DNA of 64,000 nt from Lentilactobacillus hilgardii DSM 20176 = ATCC 8290 (GCF_000159315.1 NZ_GG669993.1:460135-524134), one strand, 5' to 3'. Counted from the first letter of the stretch, positions 1 to 9,393 are shown. Made by a program: numbers and translations. The notes: a model not told the origin generated them from the letters alone.

Positions 1-17
1 TCAATTTTTAAGCAAAA

Positions 18-68
18 ACTCAATTTAACTCAATAAGCCAAACACCCAAAAAGGTATTTGGCTTATTT
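18..68 (-). terminator. Possible terminator hairpin after recN
   Basis: A 15-bp near-perfect stem (AATAAGCCAAACACC and its complement, one mismatch) lies 41 bp past the recN stop. On the minus strand the following bases are only moderately T-rich, so termination strength is uncertain. Confidence 0.45.
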
Positions 69-108
69 GAGTGTGTTTCATGTTTTACCTACATAACCAA
101 TTTTCAAC

Positions 109-1803
109 TCAAGTTCGAATTCGGGCTTTCTCTTCATCGGCCATTGATATGAGTTCACTCGCGTGTTCTTTAGTTAATTTGGTCACCGTCGTTCCTGAAA
201 GCATTCTAGAAATTTCGTTAACGCTATCCTGCTTGTTCAGTTCCGTGATGGTAGTGGTTGTTCGACCGTCATGTATCTGCTTTTGAATAAAGTAGTGATG
301 GTCACTCATTGCCGCAACCTGTGGTAAGTGAGTAATACATAAGACCTGGGACTTCGTTGAAATTGTATAAATTTTATTTCCCATTGCTTGGGCTACTCGG
401 CCTGAAACTCCCGTATCAACCTCATCAAAAATGATCGAAGTGACACCGGCTGCTTTTGCAAACATCGTTTTTAGTGCCAACATAATCCGTGATAATTCCC
501 CGCCGGATGCCGACTTAACCAATGGCAACATTTTTTCACCGGGATTAGTTTGAATATAAAATTCAACTTGATCCGCACCTAAACGATTCAAAGTTGTATT
601 TTCCTTAAAGCGAACTTCAAAAACGGCTTTATCCATATAAAGATCACGCAATTGTTGATGAACTGCCCGCTCTAATTCCTTGGCAAAGCGCCTGCGAATA
701 TCACCGATCCTTTTAGCATTCTTAATTAAGGAAGTCTTGATTTCAGCAAGCTGCCGCTCTAAATTATCATCGTCATCCGCATCCCCAGACATGTCGCTTA
801 ATTCATTCTTTATTTTTTTTAGGTATTCTAAAATTTGAGTAACGGAGTCACCATATTTATGCTTTAACTGATATATTGTATTAAGTCGCTGTTCAACCTG
901 ATCTAACCGATCTTGATCAAATTCTAAATTACTTAGCTGATCGGAAATCTGACTTGCCACATCCTGCAACGTGTAAAATGCTCCAGATAAATCGTCGGAG
1001 ATTTGTTTAAAATCCGGGTCCAACTCTTCAATTTCCTGCATTGAACTCATTGATGAACCAACAGAATCCAAAGAACTGGTATCTTCACCACTGATGCCTT
1101 CGTAACTATTAAGAAGAGCATCATGAATTTTTTGGAAATTATTCAATCGATCACGTTCAGCCGTCAATTCTTCATCCTCATGTTCATGAAGATCAGCCGC
1201 CTCAATTTCTTTTATCTGAAATTTTAACATATCGACACGTTGCGCCCATTCCTTCTCATTTTGATGCTTTTTTTCATTAATTGCCCGTAATTTTACAAAT
1301 TGATCATAATCTTTTTGATACTTTACCAAAACCGGTTGAATGGTGTCCTCGGCAAAGTCATCCAACAATTCAATATGGCGTTCGGGCTTCATTAATTCTT
1401 GATGTTCATTTTGACCTTGAATATCAACCATTGTTTCACCAATTCGACGAAGCGTTGCAATATTAATCATCATGCCGTTAACACGACAGCTATTGCGACC
1501 ACTGGCAAATATCTCTCTTTCAATGATGACATTCCCATCACTATGGTCAATCCCAAGTTCATCTAAAACTTCATATGTAGGATTATCATCACTTAAAATA
1601 AAGTTGCCTTGAATTACTGATTTTTTAGCACCAGTTCGTATTAAATCGTGGGATCCTCTTCCACCAACCAGTAAACCAACCGCGTCAATGATGATAGACT
1701 TCCCAGCACCTGTTTCTCCGGTCAAGACAGTCATCCCGGACTGAAATTCAATATCTAAATGTTCAATTATGGCAAAGTCGGTAATAGATAATTCAAGTAA
1801 CAT
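109..1803 (-). CDS. recN: DNA repair protein RecN
   Basis: SMC-like ATPase of 564 residues that acts early at double-strand breaks in recombinational repair. The N-terminal Walker A motif (GETGAGKS, about residues 29-36) is followed by a long central coiled coil (about 150-370) and a C-terminal half-ATPase with the signature SASGGELSR, a Walker B segment ending IIFDEVDTG, and the RecN-typical ITHLPQVAA. The length equals that of Bacillus RecN. It is the last gene of the minus-strand operon; its ATG lies 40 bp beyond argR, an arrangement conserved in Firmicutes. Identification is secure from the motifs. Confidence 0.97.
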   Translation of the reverse strand: MLLELSITDFAIIEHLDIEFQSGMTVLTGETGAGKSIIIDAVGLLVGGRGSHDLIRTGAKKSVIQGNFILSDDNPTYEVLDELGIDHSDGNVIIEREIFASGRNSCRVNGMMINIATLRRIGETMVDIQGQNEHQELMKPERHIELLDDFAEDTIQPVLVKYQKDYDQFVKLRAINEKKHQNEKEWAQRVDMLKFQIKEIEAADLHEHEDEELTAERDRLNNFQKIHDALLNSYEGISGEDTSSLDSVGSSMSSMQEIEELDPDFKQISDDLSGAFYTLQDVASQISDQLSNLEFDQDRLDQVEQRLNTIYQLKHKYGDSVTQILEYLKKIKNELSDMSGDADDDDNLERQLAEIKTSLIKNAKRIGDIRRRFAKELERAVHQQLRDLYMDKAVFEVRFKENTTLNRLGADQVEFYIQTNPGEKMLPLVKSASGGELSRIMLALKTMFAKAAGVTSIIFDEVDTGVSGRVAQAMGNKIYTISTKSQVLCITHLPQVAAMSDHHYFIQKQIHDGRTTTTITELNKQDSVNEISRMLSGTTVTKLTKEHASELISMADEEKARIRT

Positions 1804-1843
1804 TTTTAAACCCTTTCAAATGATAATAAGTTGACTCAGCTTC

Positions 1844-2299
1844 CTAGCTGCTTACCATACTATTAATCCGCCCACGAAAATCAGCAGCGTCTTCATCTGT
1901 TTTGCAAACAATAAAAACGGTGCTGTCGTCGCCAATGGTCGCAAATATTTCACTATAATTCATTTGATAAAGCAGTGTTGAAATAACTGGACCACTCCCA
2001 GGCAACACCTTCATGAAAACAAATTTATCCTGAGAATCTACCGATACAAAAGAATCACGAATAGTTTGGATTAGCTTCTTTTCGGTATCAACATTTTTTT
2101 GAGTTGGTAAACTATATCGATAGCCCCCAGTAATCGAAGGAACCTTAACCAATTGCATATCTTTAATATCGCGTGAAACCGTTGCTTGGGTAACCTTGAC
2201 ACCTTGCTCGCTGAGCAAGGAAACGAAATCTTCCTGACGCTGAATATCGTTACTGACAAGCAGTTGTTTAATCAAGCGCTGCCTTTCCTTTTTACGCAT
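1844..2299 (-). CDS. argR: Arginine repressor family regulator (ArgR/AhrC)
   Basis: A 151-residue hexameric-type arginine repressor. An N-terminal winged-helix DNA-binding domain (about 1-70, with the conserved VTQATVSRDIKDM segment) precedes the C-terminal arginine-binding and oligomerisation domain. The arginine-pocket segment normally reads GTIAGDDT; here it is ATIGDDST around residue 123. By family it represses arginine biosynthesis and activates catabolism when arginine is bound. It sits between tlyA and recN, as in Bacillus. Lactobacilli often carry several ArgR paralogues, so this copy may not be the main arginine sensor; no arginine genes occur in this window. Confidence 0.93.
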   Translation of the reverse strand: MRKKERQRLIKQLLVSNDIQRQEDFVSLLSEQGVKVTQATVSRDIKDMQLVKVPSITGGYRYSLPTQKNVDTEKKLIQTIRDSFVSVDSQDKFVFMKVLPGSGPVISTLLYQMNYSEIFATIGDDSTVFIVCKTDEDAADFRGRINSMVSS

Positions 2300-2331
2300 G
2301 AGAACACCTCCAAAAATTAACGAGAAATCTT

Positions 2332-3147
2332 TTATTGCTTCTTTAACTCAGAATAAGCGTTTTCAATCACTTTTTCAATTGAAACATTTGGATTCATTCG
2401 AGGTTGCTCAACTGACTTTAATTCAACTAAAAACTCAATGTTGCCGGCCCCACCCTTAATCGGTGAAAAATCAAGGTTTTCAACAGAATAACCGGATGTG
2501 ACCGCAAAATTCAATATTTTTTCAAGCACCATTTTGTGAACGGCCGGATCGTGAACAATACCATGTTTACCAACATTTTTCTTTCCTGCTTCAAATTGAG
2601 GCTTAATCAAAGCAACAACCTCTCCGTTGGGAATTAAAATCGCTTTCAATGGCGGTAGGATTAATTCAAGTGAAATGAACGAAACGTCAATTGAAGCAAA
2701 CTGTGGCTGTCCCTGAGAAAAATCTGCCAATTTACTATATCTAAAATTGGTGTGCTCCATGACAACAACTCTTGGGTCTTGCCGCAGTTTCCACACAAGT
2801 TGGTTACTGCCAACATCCAAAGCATAACTGAGTTTGGCACCATTTTGCAGCATAACATCCGTAAATCCCCCCGTTGATGATCCGATATCAAGAACGGTTA
2901 AGTCTTTAACACTAATGCCGAAAACCTTAAGTGCTTTTTCTAGTTTCAATCCGCCACGACTCACGTATGGCATTGGTTTTCCCTTTAAATGCAACTCGGT
3001 ATCCACCGAAATCTTCATGCCCGGCTTGTCTAAACGTTCTTCGTTATCGCCAAGTATCTCCCCGGCCATAACGGCCCTCTTTGCTTTTTCACGAGTGTCA
3101 AAGAGGCCTTGAGTTACTAGTAATACATCAACGCGTTGTTTTTCCAT
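2332..3147 (-). CDS. tlyA: TlyA-family rRNA 2'-O-methyltransferase (S4 + FtsJ domains)
   Basis: A 271-residue protein with an N-terminal S4 RNA-binding domain (about 1-60: RVDVLLVTQGLFDTREKAKR) and an FtsJ/RrmJ-like SAM methyltransferase domain (LDIGSSTGGFTDVMLQNGA as SAM motif I, then LDVG). The family methylates ribose 2'-OH groups in rRNA; the Firmicute member is YqxC. The start was placed at the second in-frame ATG, 12 bases into the longest frame, because AAAGG lies just ahead of it. It overlaps the end of ispA by 20 bp, which suggests translational coupling. Confidence 0.9.
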   Translation of the reverse strand: MEKQRVDVLLVTQGLFDTREKAKRAVMAGEILGDNEERLDKPGMKISVDTELHLKGKPMPYVSRGGLKLEKALKVFGISVKDLTVLDIGSSTGGFTDVMLQNGAKLSYALDVGSNQLVWKLRQDPRVVVMEHTNFRYSKLADFSQGQPQFASIDVSFISLELILPPLKAILIPNGEVVALIKPQFEAGKKNVGKHGIVHDPAVHKMVLEKILNFAVTSGYSVENLDFSPIKGGAGNIEFLVELKSVEQPRMNPNVSIEKVIENAYSELKKQ

Positions 3148-4042
3148 TATGCCTTTCATCCTTAATTACAAAATAACTGCAAAAGTCTAATAATAAAGAG
3201 GTATCGATATTCAACTCATGACCTGCTGTATTTAAAGCGTGACGGGCTTGATCAACCGTCCGCTGTAAAGCTTCATAAGCACCATCCAATCCCATAAGAT
3301 TAGGATAGGTGTTTTTATCAGCATCCTGATGAACCGGTTTGCCAATTGCCTTTTCATCACCAACAATATCAAGAATATCATCATAGATTTGAAACGCTGC
3401 TCCAAAATTATTCGCAAACGCCAACAAATCTTTTTTCTGATCTTTAGGTACTTGTGCCATTATTAAACCGGCATTTACCGCATAAGAAATTAACGCTCCG
3501 GTTTTATTGCGATCAAGTTTCTGAAGTTCATGCAGCTTTAAACGTGTACCTTCGAATTCTATATCATCGGCTTGTCCGGAAGCCATACCACGTGGACCCG
3601 CTGCTTTTGCCAAAGCTAAGGCCAACTGACAACGAGTGTCAGCAGTCAAATCATTATCAACAACCCATTGAAATGCAAGTGCCTGTAAACCGTCACCTGC
3701 CAATGTCGCCATTCCTGCACCATATATTGTATGATTAGTAGGTTTACCGCGACGAAGACCGTCATTATCCATTGCTGGAAGATCATCATGAATTAACGAA
3801 TATGAATGCAATAATTCCAATGCACAAGTTGCCTTTAAAATTGAATCAGTTATTGCTTGATTGAAAGTTATTAAGGTTGCTATTGTTAAAAGCGGTCGTA
3901 ATCTTTTTCCTCCCGCATTAACCGAATAACTCATTGACTCAAACAATTTTTGCTGATCGGTATCCTGCTCGATTTTACTTTCCAACACTTGGTTAATCCT
4001 GGGCGTCCATTCCTTTATGAACTCATTGAGCTTGGTTCCCAT
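3128..4042 (-). CDS. ispA: Polyprenyl (farnesyl/geranylgeranyl) diphosphate synthase
   Basis: Trans-prenyltransferase of 304 residues that condenses isopentenyl diphosphate with allylic diphosphates and supplies C15/C20 chains for undecaprenyl-phosphate and quinone synthesis. The first aspartate-rich motif is DDLPAMDND (with LIH just before it) and the second is DDILD. The start MGTKLNEF, preceded by AAGGATG, lies 20 bp inside xseB; an upstream in-frame start would add 17 residues buried in xseB. The xseA-xseB-ispA order is conserved in Firmicutes. Confidence 0.94.
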   Translation of the reverse strand: MGTKLNEFIKEWTPRINQVLESKIEQDTDQQKLFESMSYSVNAGGKRLRPLLTIATLITFNQAITDSILKATCALELLHSYSLIHDDLPAMDNDGLRRGKPTNHTIYGAGMATLAGDGLQALAFQWVVDNDLTADTRCQLALALAKAAGPRGMASGQADDIEFEGTRLKLHELQKLDRNKTGALISYAVNAGLIMAQVPKDQKKDLLAFANNFGAAFQIYDDILDIVGDEKAIGKPVHQDADKNTYPNLMGLDGAYEALQRTVDQARHALNTAGHELNIDTSLLLDFCSYFVIKDERHNGKTTR

Positions 4043-4289
4043 TATTATCATCCTTTGTATTATCTGGACTTTCAAATTGAACTTCGTTGCCATCTTTATC
4101 CATCATTTTGGCCATTGTATGCTCGGCTTTTGTCAAGGTTTCTTGAAGCTCTTCACTTAGTTTAATACCGGTTTTAAATTTATCCATGGATTCTTCAAGC
4201 GAAACGTTTCCTTGCTCGAGTTGATTTACAATTTGCTCCAATTTATCCATTTTTTGCTCAAATGTTTCGTTAGACTGACTATCTGCCAT
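4023..4289 (-). CDS. xseB: Exodeoxyribonuclease VII small subunit
   Basis: An 88-residue helical protein with the family signature FEQKMDKLEQIVNQLEQGNVSLEESM. It forms the multi-subunit exonuclease VII with XseA and degrades single-stranded DNA from either end. The start MADSQ was chosen over an ATG three codons upstream; the upstream choice would lengthen the overlap with xseA. It overlaps xseA upstream and ispA downstream, so the three are likely co-translated. The acidic, asparagine-rich C-terminal tail is probably disordered. Confidence 0.93.
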   Translation of the reverse strand: MADSQSNETFEQKMDKLEQIVNQLEQGNVSLEESMDKFKTGIKLSEELQETLTKAEHTMAKMMDKDGNEVQFESPDNTKDDNNGNQAQ

Positions 4290-5637
4290 CATCTTCATCC
4301 TCTTTTCCTTTTGTCATTTTATTGATAGATGCATTGATAACACCATCAGAGAAGTGAACGTTAATCGTCTTCGCTTTTAAATCTGCCATTTTGCTAATGA
4401 AGTGATCATTTTCATCAGTTGTATACGTATATCCTCTACCTAAAATTTTCAAAGGACTTAGGTGATCAAGCGAGCCAACTAACATCAGATACTGTTGTTT
4501 GACTTTATTCAAATTCTGCAATTGACTCTGCTTAAGACGCAACTGCAACACATTCAAACGTTGTTTTTGCTCTTTAATCATATAAGTTGGCGCAACTAGG
4601 CGAAGTCTCATATGTAACTGAGACAAATTATTTTTTCGTGATGCAGTTACTTTATCTGCTTGATTTTCCAAACGTTGCCTTAGTAGGTCTAATTTTTGGG
4701 AAAAGGTCTCGTAAATCCGTTGGGGTGAAGTGAAAACCGTCGATTGTTGAAGCCGCTTCAATCTTAATTTAGCCTGTTCAATCAACTGATATTCCGCATT
4801 AATAATCCGATTTTGGGTTGTTTTTAATTCAACCAACACTTGATCTAAACGTGGAACCGCCAATTCCGCAGCCGCCGTTGGGGTCGCTGCTCGAACATCG
4901 GCCACCAGATCTGCAATGGTGGTATCCGTTTCATGACCAACAGATGAAATAACCGGAATTGTACTTGCAGAGATTGCTCGAGCCACATTTTCTTCATTAA
5001 ATGGCCATAAATCTTCAATCGAACCGCCGCCACGACCAATAATCAAGGTATCAAAATGACCAAGTTGGTTCACCTTTACAATTTGCCTAACAATATCGGT
5101 GCTGGCCTCGTCACCTTGCACTAAAGCCGGAAACAGAACAATTTGAGCAATCGGATAACGCCGTCGAACTGTTGTAATAATATCTCGAACAACGGCACCG
5201 CTTGGAGAAGTCACCACAGCAATCCTTTTCGGAAACTGGACCAACTGCCTTTTAGGTTGACTAAATAAGCCTTCTTTATCAAGCCTCTTTTTTAGTTGCT
5301 CATAGGCCTGATAAAGTTGGCCAACGCCATCCGGTTCCATACTGTCAACATAGATTTGATAGCTGCCACTCGGTTCATATACCGAAATGTGGCCGGTTAC
5401 CAAAACTTTCATCCCCTCTTCAGGAACAAACTTAATCCGATTAAATGCTGACTTAAACATAATCGCACTAATTTTAGCATGGTCATCTTTTAAGCTAAAA
5501 TATTGATGCGCATTTGGTCGTAATCTGAAATTGGAAATTTCACCTGTCAAATAAACTTTCATAAGATAAGGATCAACATCAAATTTTCTTTTAATATATT
5601 TTGTTAACGCAGTTACTGATAGATACTCAGTTGTCAC
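4279..5637 (-). CDS. xseA: Exodeoxyribonuclease VII large subunit
   Basis: Catalytic subunit of exonuclease VII, 452 residues. The N-terminal OB-fold (about 1-100) carries LTGEISNFRLRPNAHQYFSLKD. The catalytic domain holds the conserved RGGGSIEDLWPFNEE, SSVGHETD and DVRAATPTAAAE blocks, and a long coiled coil fills the C-terminal half. I place the start at a GTG (reading VTTEYLSVTALTKY) because the alternative ATG start would run further into folD and add ten non-conserved residues. The GTG overlaps the last codons of folD, implying coupling. Confidence 0.93.
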   Translation of the reverse strand: MTTEYLSVTALTKYIKRKFDVDPYLMKVYLTGEISNFRLRPNAHQYFSLKDDHAKISAIMFKSAFNRIKFVPEEGMKVLVTGHISVYEPSGSYQIYVDSMEPDGVGQLYQAYEQLKKRLDKEGLFSQPKRQLVQFPKRIAVVTSPSGAVVRDIITTVRRRYPIAQIVLFPALVQGDEASTDIVRQIVKVNQLGHFDTLIIGRGGGSIEDLWPFNEENVARAISASTIPVISSVGHETDTTIADLVADVRAATPTAAAELAVPRLDQVLVELKTTQNRIINAEYQLIEQAKLRLKRLQQSTVFTSPQRIYETFSQKLDLLRQRLENQADKVTASRKNNLSQLHMRLRLVAPTYMIKEQKQRLNVLQLRLKQSQLQNLNKVKQQYLMLVGSLDHLSPLKILGRGYTYTTDENDHFISKMADLKAKTINVHFSDGVINASINKMTKGKEDEDDGR

Positions 5638-6493
5638 GATGAATGCTCCATTCTGCCAAATCAACACTTTGCTGCATTAGAGTCGCAATTGTCATTGGAC
5701 CGACACCACCCGGTACCGGTGTGATATAAGCAACTTTGTCAAACAAATCATCGTAATCGACATCGCCAACCAAATGCCCCTCTTCATTAAGATTTTGACC
5801 AACATCAATTACGGTTGCCCCTACCTTTACGTCATTCTTGGTCAACGTATGTAGCTGCCCAGTTGCGGAAACAATGATATCTGCGTCTTTAGTATATTCT
5901 GTAATGTCTTTTGTTAATCGATGAAGAATCGACACACTTGCACCTTGGTTTAGCATTAGCGCTGCCATCGGCTTTCCTACAATAGCACTTCGTCCGAGCA
6001 TAACCGCATTTTTACCCTTTAATTCAATATGGTATTCGGAAAACATTGTCATAATTCCCTTAGGCGTGCAAGAAACAGGATATTTGGTGGAATCATTTAA
6101 AAATAATTTACCCACATTAACTGGATGAAAGCCGTCAACATCTTTTTCAGGTAAAATTGCACGGGTAACATCTTTTTCATTGATTTGGTCAGGTAAGGGA
6201 TCCTGAACCAAGATGCCATGAATTGTGGGGTCATTGTTATACTGATCGACCCACTTCAAAAGCTCTTTTTCAGAAACACTCTCAGGCAGCTGCTTCACAA
6301 TTGAATTAATGCCTAAACGTTGTGCAGTCCGATGCTTGTTACGAACGTATCGCTGACTTGCCGGATCATCTCCAACAATGATCACAACCAGTCCTGGTGT
6401 GATGCCATCATTTTCCTGCATTTTTTGAACCCGTTCACTGGTTTGCTGATTAAGCTTCTTTGCTAATGCTCTTCCATCAATCACTGTAGCCAT
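5627..6493 (-). CDS. folD: Bifunctional methylenetetrahydrofolate dehydrogenase/cyclohydrolase
   Basis: FolD, 288 residues, interconverts 5,10-methylene-THF and 10-formyl-THF in the cytosolic one-carbon pool used for purines and formyl-methionine. Visible signatures are the catalytic-lysine region YVRNKHRTAQRLGI (about residues 49-62), VQDPLPDQINEKDV, the NADP-binding GRSAIVGKPMAALML and the C-terminal PVPGGVGPMT. It is followed by xseA with a 10-bp overlap. A terminator separates it from nusB upstream, so it probably has its own promoter in the 127-bp gap; I could not assign one with confidence. Confidence 0.97.
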   Translation of the reverse strand: MATVIDGRALAKKLNQQTSERVQKMQENDGITPGLVVIIVGDDPASQRYVRNKHRTAQRLGINSIVKQLPESVSEKELLKWVDQYNNDPTIHGILVQDPLPDQINEKDVTRAILPEKDVDGFHPVNVGKLFLNDSTKYPVSCTPKGIMTMFSEYHIELKGKNAVMLGRSAIVGKPMAALMLNQGASVSILHRLTKDITEYTKDADIIVSATGQLHTLTKNDVKVGATVIDVGQNLNEEGHLVGDVDYDDLFDKVAYITPVPGGVGPMTIATLMQQSVDLAEWSIHRDN

Positions 6494-6592
6494 CTTTACA
6501 ACTCTCTCCCTTGTGTTTTATGACAATGCTTAAGGCCGCTATGTTGCGGATAGATTATGTCAAAAGTCCTTTTTGTAATCATGAATGTAAAG

Positions 6593-6627
6593 AAAAAAAT
6601 AGATTTACATTCATGTAAATCTATTTT
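6593..6627 (-). terminator. Rho-independent terminator overlapping the nusB stop
   Basis: On the minus strand AAAATAGATTTACAT, a two-base loop and its perfect complement are followed by TTTTTTT. The upper arm includes the nusB TAG stop codon. Confidence 0.85.
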
Positions 6628-7034
6628 ACCAGTTCTTCGAGAGCATGTGACAAAATCCCATTAACAAATTTTCTTGAACGATCATCGCTATACTTTTTAG
6701 CCAGTTCAATCGCTTCGTTTATAGAAACTTTTGCAGGGAGATCATCAACATGCAGCATTTCATAAAGGGCAATCTCCAAAATAATCAGATCAGTTTTAGC
6801 GATCCGATTAATTGACCAACCACTTTTTAAATACTTCTCAATTAAGTTGTCAAGTTCTTCTTTGTGATCCACTACGCCAGTAGTCAATTCATCCAGATAT
6901 TTCGGATACTCATCACCATACTTGCCATCAGTTAGAACTTCAAAGAAATTTTCCTTGTTTGTTTGTTTATTCGCATTTAGCGCAAATAAAGTTTGAAACG
7001 CGATTTCGCGAATTTGGTGTCGTGTTAATTCCAC
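6621..7034 (-). CDS. nusB: Transcription antitermination factor NusB
   Basis: A 137-residue all-helical NusB. The conserved opening RHQIREIAFQTLFALN and the C-terminal LPAKVSINEAIELAKKYSD and FVNGILSHALEEL segments are present. With NusE (S10) it binds boxA RNA and supports antitermination of rRNA operons. The start codon is GTG, overlapping the TAG stop of the upstream Asp23-family gene by one base (TAGTG), which suggests coupled translation. The asp23-nusB pair is typical of Firmicutes. Confidence 0.95.
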   Translation of the reverse strand: MELTRHQIREIAFQTLFALNANKQTNKENFFEVLTDGKYGDEYPKYLDELTTGVVDHKEELDNLIEKYLKSGWSINRIAKTDLIILEIALYEMLHVDDLPAKVSINEAIELAKKYSDDRSRKFVNGILSHALEELVK

Positions 7035-7468
7035 TATGCCTCACCATTCTCTTCGTCCGCAAAGGGGTTATTTGGATCAACAGAACTAGTTGTTTTTTCC
7101 GGAATAACGCCTTGCACATGAACGTTAACTTCATGAACCTGTAATCCAGTCATAAAAAAGGCCTGTTGTTCAACTTGTTCTTGAATTTCAAGAGCAACTT
7201 TGGGAACAGAAACTCCGTAATTTAAATAAACATAAATGTCAAAACTTAATTCTTCATTTTGATACGTCAGTTTAACACCTTTTCCATGCTCTTTTTTGCG
7301 TGAAAATAGTTCATTAACACTGGACGAGAAAGACCCCCTCATTCGATTAACCCCATCGACCTGTGAGGCAGCAATTCCCGCAATGATTTCCAAAACATTC
7401 GTGGCAAGTTCAATCTTACCTAATCCGGAATCATTCGCACGAAGAATAATGTTAGTGTCTTCAGCCAT
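7034..7468 (-). CDS. Asp23/Gls24 family envelope stress protein (YqhY type)
   Basis: A 144-residue Asp23/Gls24-domain protein. The core resembles YqhY: LATNVLEIIAGIAASQVDGV, a central VYLNYGVSVPKVALEIQEQV strand-helix unit and VNVHVQGVIPE near residue 125. Members are alkaline- or envelope-stress proteins; YqhY next to accB/nusB in Bacillus has been linked to lipid metabolism. Here accB/accC are absent and efp lies directly upstream. Function beyond the family is uncertain. Confidence 0.9.
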   Translation of the reverse strand: MAEDTNIILRANDSGLGKIELATNVLEIIAGIAASQVDGVNRMRGSFSSSVNELFSRKKEHGKGVKLTYQNEELSFDIYVYLNYGVSVPKVALEIQEQVEQQAFFMTGLQVHEVNVHVQGVIPEKTTSSVDPNNPFADEENGEA

Positions 7469-7498
7469 TCTAAAGCCTCCGTTTCTGTTCTAAAAAAG

Positions 7499-8059
7499 TT
7501 ATGCTCGTGAAATGTAAGTACCATCAGTTGTGTTAATCACTAATTTATCACCTTGGTTAACAAAAAATGGTACTTGAAGTGTCAGACCTGTTGTCATTGT
7601 GGCCGGTTTTGAACCACCTGAAGCAGTGTCACCTTTAATTCCAGGCTCAGTTGAGGCAACCTCAAGAGTAACCGTATTGGGCAAGTCAACACCAAGCGTT
7701 TCGTTGCCATATTGAATGACATTAACTTCCATGTTTTCTTGAAGATAGTTTAATTCAGATTTAATTTGGGAAGCTGGAATAGAAATTTGATCATAAGTAT
7801 CCATGTCCATAAAAACATGCATATCACCATCAGCGTAAAGATATTGCATTTTACGTTGTTCAATTTGAGCTTGTTCCATTTTGGCCCCAGATCTGAATGT
7901 CTTTTCCTGAACAGCACCAGTTCTAAGATTCTTTAATTTAGAACGAACAAATGCGCCACCCTTGCCGGGCTTTACATGTTGAAAACTCAAAATACGCCAA
8001 ATTGCGCCATCAACTTCGATGGTTAATCCATTTTTAAAATCAGCAGTAGAAATTGCCAT
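7499..8059 (-). CDS. efp: Elongation factor P
   Basis: EF-P, 186 residues, three beta-barrel domains, relieves ribosome stalling at polyproline. The loop that carries the modifiable residue reads [18 protein letters not shown] (about 28-45), with lysine at the tip, as in Bacillus-type EF-P. The C-terminal signature appears as [27 protein letters not shown]. The ATG has AGGAGGAAC just upstream. The 230-bp region before it holds an AT-rich stretch and the rpmA terminator. Confidence 0.97.
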   Translation of the reverse strand: MAISTADFKNGLTIEVDGAIWRILSFQHVKPGKGGAFVRSKLKNLRTGAVQEKTFRSGAKMEQAQIEQRKMQYLYADGDMHVFMDMDTYDQISIPASQIKSELNYLQENMEVNVIQYGNETLGVDLPNTVTLEVASTEPGIKGDTASGGSKPATMTTGLTLQVPFFVNQGDKLVINTTDGTYISRA

Positions 8060-8241
8060 TAAATAGTTCCTCCTAAAAGTACATGTTTGTCAGCTTGAAA
8101 TCAATAAATTATTGATTTTTAAAACTTCAAACAGCCTTATTGTAAAGTAGCATAACTTGATTATATAATATTTTGATCCTAAATAGCCAATTTTTCGTGA
8201 AACAAGTAAGGGTCTTAAAAATTATAACAATCAAAAAGCAT

Positions 8242-8263
8242 AAAAAAAGGACCACTAGGCCCT
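8242..8263 (-). terminator. Rho-independent terminator after rpmA
   Basis: On the minus strand GGGCC-TAGT-GGTCC is followed by TTTTTTT. It ends the rplU-prp-rpmA operon. The remaining 180 bp up to efp is AT-rich; a TATAAT at 8160-8165 could serve efp, but its -35 match is poor. Confidence 0.8.
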
Positions 8264-8290
8264 CTTCATCAAAGTTAGTTGTTAATAAAA

Positions 8291-8584
8291 TTACTTAGCA
8301 GCTTCAGTAACTGGGTAAACTGAAACTTGACGCTTGTCGCGACCTTTACGTTCAAAGCGAACAACACCGTCTACCAATGCAAATAATGTATCATCGTTAC
8401 CACGACTAACATTAGCGCCTGGGTAAATGTGGGTTCCGCGTTGACGATAAAGGATTGAACCACTGTGAACTGAAGAACCATCAGCAGCCTTAGCGCCTAA
8501 ACGACGACCAGCTGAGTTACGACCGTTGGCAGTTGATCCACCACCTTTATGGTGAGAGAAGAATTGTAAGTTCATTGCAAGCAT
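8291..8584 (-). CDS. rpmA: 50S ribosomal protein L27 (Prp-processed precursor)
   Basis: Ribosomal protein L27, 97 residues, lying near the peptidyl-transferase centre. The N-terminus [18 protein letters not shown] carries the Firmicute extension ending LQFF, which the protease Prp removes to expose the functional SHHKGGGS end. The conserved [28 protein letters not shown] core is present. It is the last gene of the rplU-prp-rpmA operon, so substrate and protease are co-transcribed. Confidence 0.98.
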   Translation of the reverse strand: MLAMNLQFFSHHKGGGSTANGRNSAGRRLGAKAADGSSVHSGSILYRQRGTHIYPGANVSRGNDDTLFALVDGVVRFERKGRDKRQVSVYPVTEAAK

Positions 8585-8606
8585 ATCTACACCTCCAGAT
8601 TAAAGT

Positions 8607-8942
8607 TTAGTTTTCTACGTTCAACTTAATATATTTACTGTAGCTCGTTGCGATGTCAGCCATCCCATTCTCAAACGTCTTCAAAATGGCATCAGATTGA
8701 ATTTGTTTGGTTGAATTAGCAATAACTGGTATTTCAACCGATAAGTAACCACCGTTTTTCTCATCACTATCGACATTAACATCCAAGCCCACAACTTCTT
8801 GTAAGCCATTAACTGTGGTGATGCTAAGAACCGAAACTGCTGAGCAAACGATATCTTGTCCATATTCACCAGCATCTGCATGCCCAGTGATCGTGATCCC
8901 TGACACATGCCCTTTATAATGGTGGATAGTAGCCTTAATCAT
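8607..8942 (-). CDS. prp: Ribosomal-processing cysteine protease Prp
   Basis: Prp (YsxB family, 111 residues) cleaves the N-terminal extension of L27. The catalytic His and Cys are visible in GHADAGEYGQDIVCSAVS (His about 21, Cys about 33), a spacing diagnostic of the family. It sits between rplU and rpmA as in Staphylococcus and Bacillus. It is essential in Staphylococcus aureus. Confidence 0.95.
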   Translation of the reverse strand: MIKATIHHYKGHVSGITITGHADAGEYGQDIVCSAVSVLSITTVNGLQEVVGLDVNVDSDEKNGGYLSVEIPVIANSTKQIQSDAILKTFENGMADIATSYSKYIKLNVEN

Positions 8943-8968
8943 CTTATCAGTACCTCGTCATTCGTAAA

Positions 8969-9286
8969 TTAAGCCTTGATAGAATCGATAACAACCTTAG
9001 TATATGGTTGACGATGGCCCTTTTTAGAACGTGAGCCCTTCTTTGGTTTGTAACGGAAGATAATAATCTTCTTTTGACGACCTTGTTTTTCAACAGTGCC
9101 AGTTACTGATGCGCCATCAACTGTTGGCGTACCAAATTTAACTGAATCACCGCCGACCATAACAACTTGGTCAAAAGTAACCTTATCGCCTTCATTTGCG
9201 TCTAACTTTTCAACGTAAATAGCGTCACCTTCTGAAACCTTGTATTGCTTACCGCCTGTAGTAATAACTGCGTACATATTGTGCAC
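8969..9286 (-). CDS. rplU: 50S ribosomal protein L21
   Basis: Ribosomal protein L21. The mature product probably starts at [14 protein letters not shown], three codons inside the 105-residue frame that begins MHNMYAV. The conserved C-terminal block [22 protein letters not shown] binds 23S rRNA. AGGAGGTGC lies immediately upstream and fits the internal ATG (9277) better. An L21 leader RNA precedes it. Confidence 0.97.
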   Translation of the reverse strand: MHNMYAVITTGGKQYKVSEGDAIYVEKLDANEGDKVTFDQVVMVGGDSVKFGTPTVDGASVTGTVEKQGRQKKIIIFRYKPKKGSRSKKGHRQPYTKVVIDSIKA

Positions 9287-9297
9287 CTCCTTATAGT

Positions 9298-9393
9298 TTT
9301 GCTTAGACTCGCCGAAACGAAGCGCCCCATAAAGGGGGCTTATAGCTTGAACCGAGCGGTTGTAGCTGTGGAAGCCACAATTACAACGTTCTA
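9298..9393 (-). ncRNA. L21 leader (ribosomal-protein autoregulatory leader)
   Basis: The 5' untranslated region between the promoter and rplU contains several complementary segments: TAAGCCCCC pairs with GGGGCGCTT across a short loop, and TTGTAATTGTGG pairs with CCACAGCTACAA. Position and fold match the L21 leader found ahead of rplU in Firmicutes, thought to let L21 repress its own operon. Assignment rests on context and pairing, not on a covariance search. Confidence 0.7.
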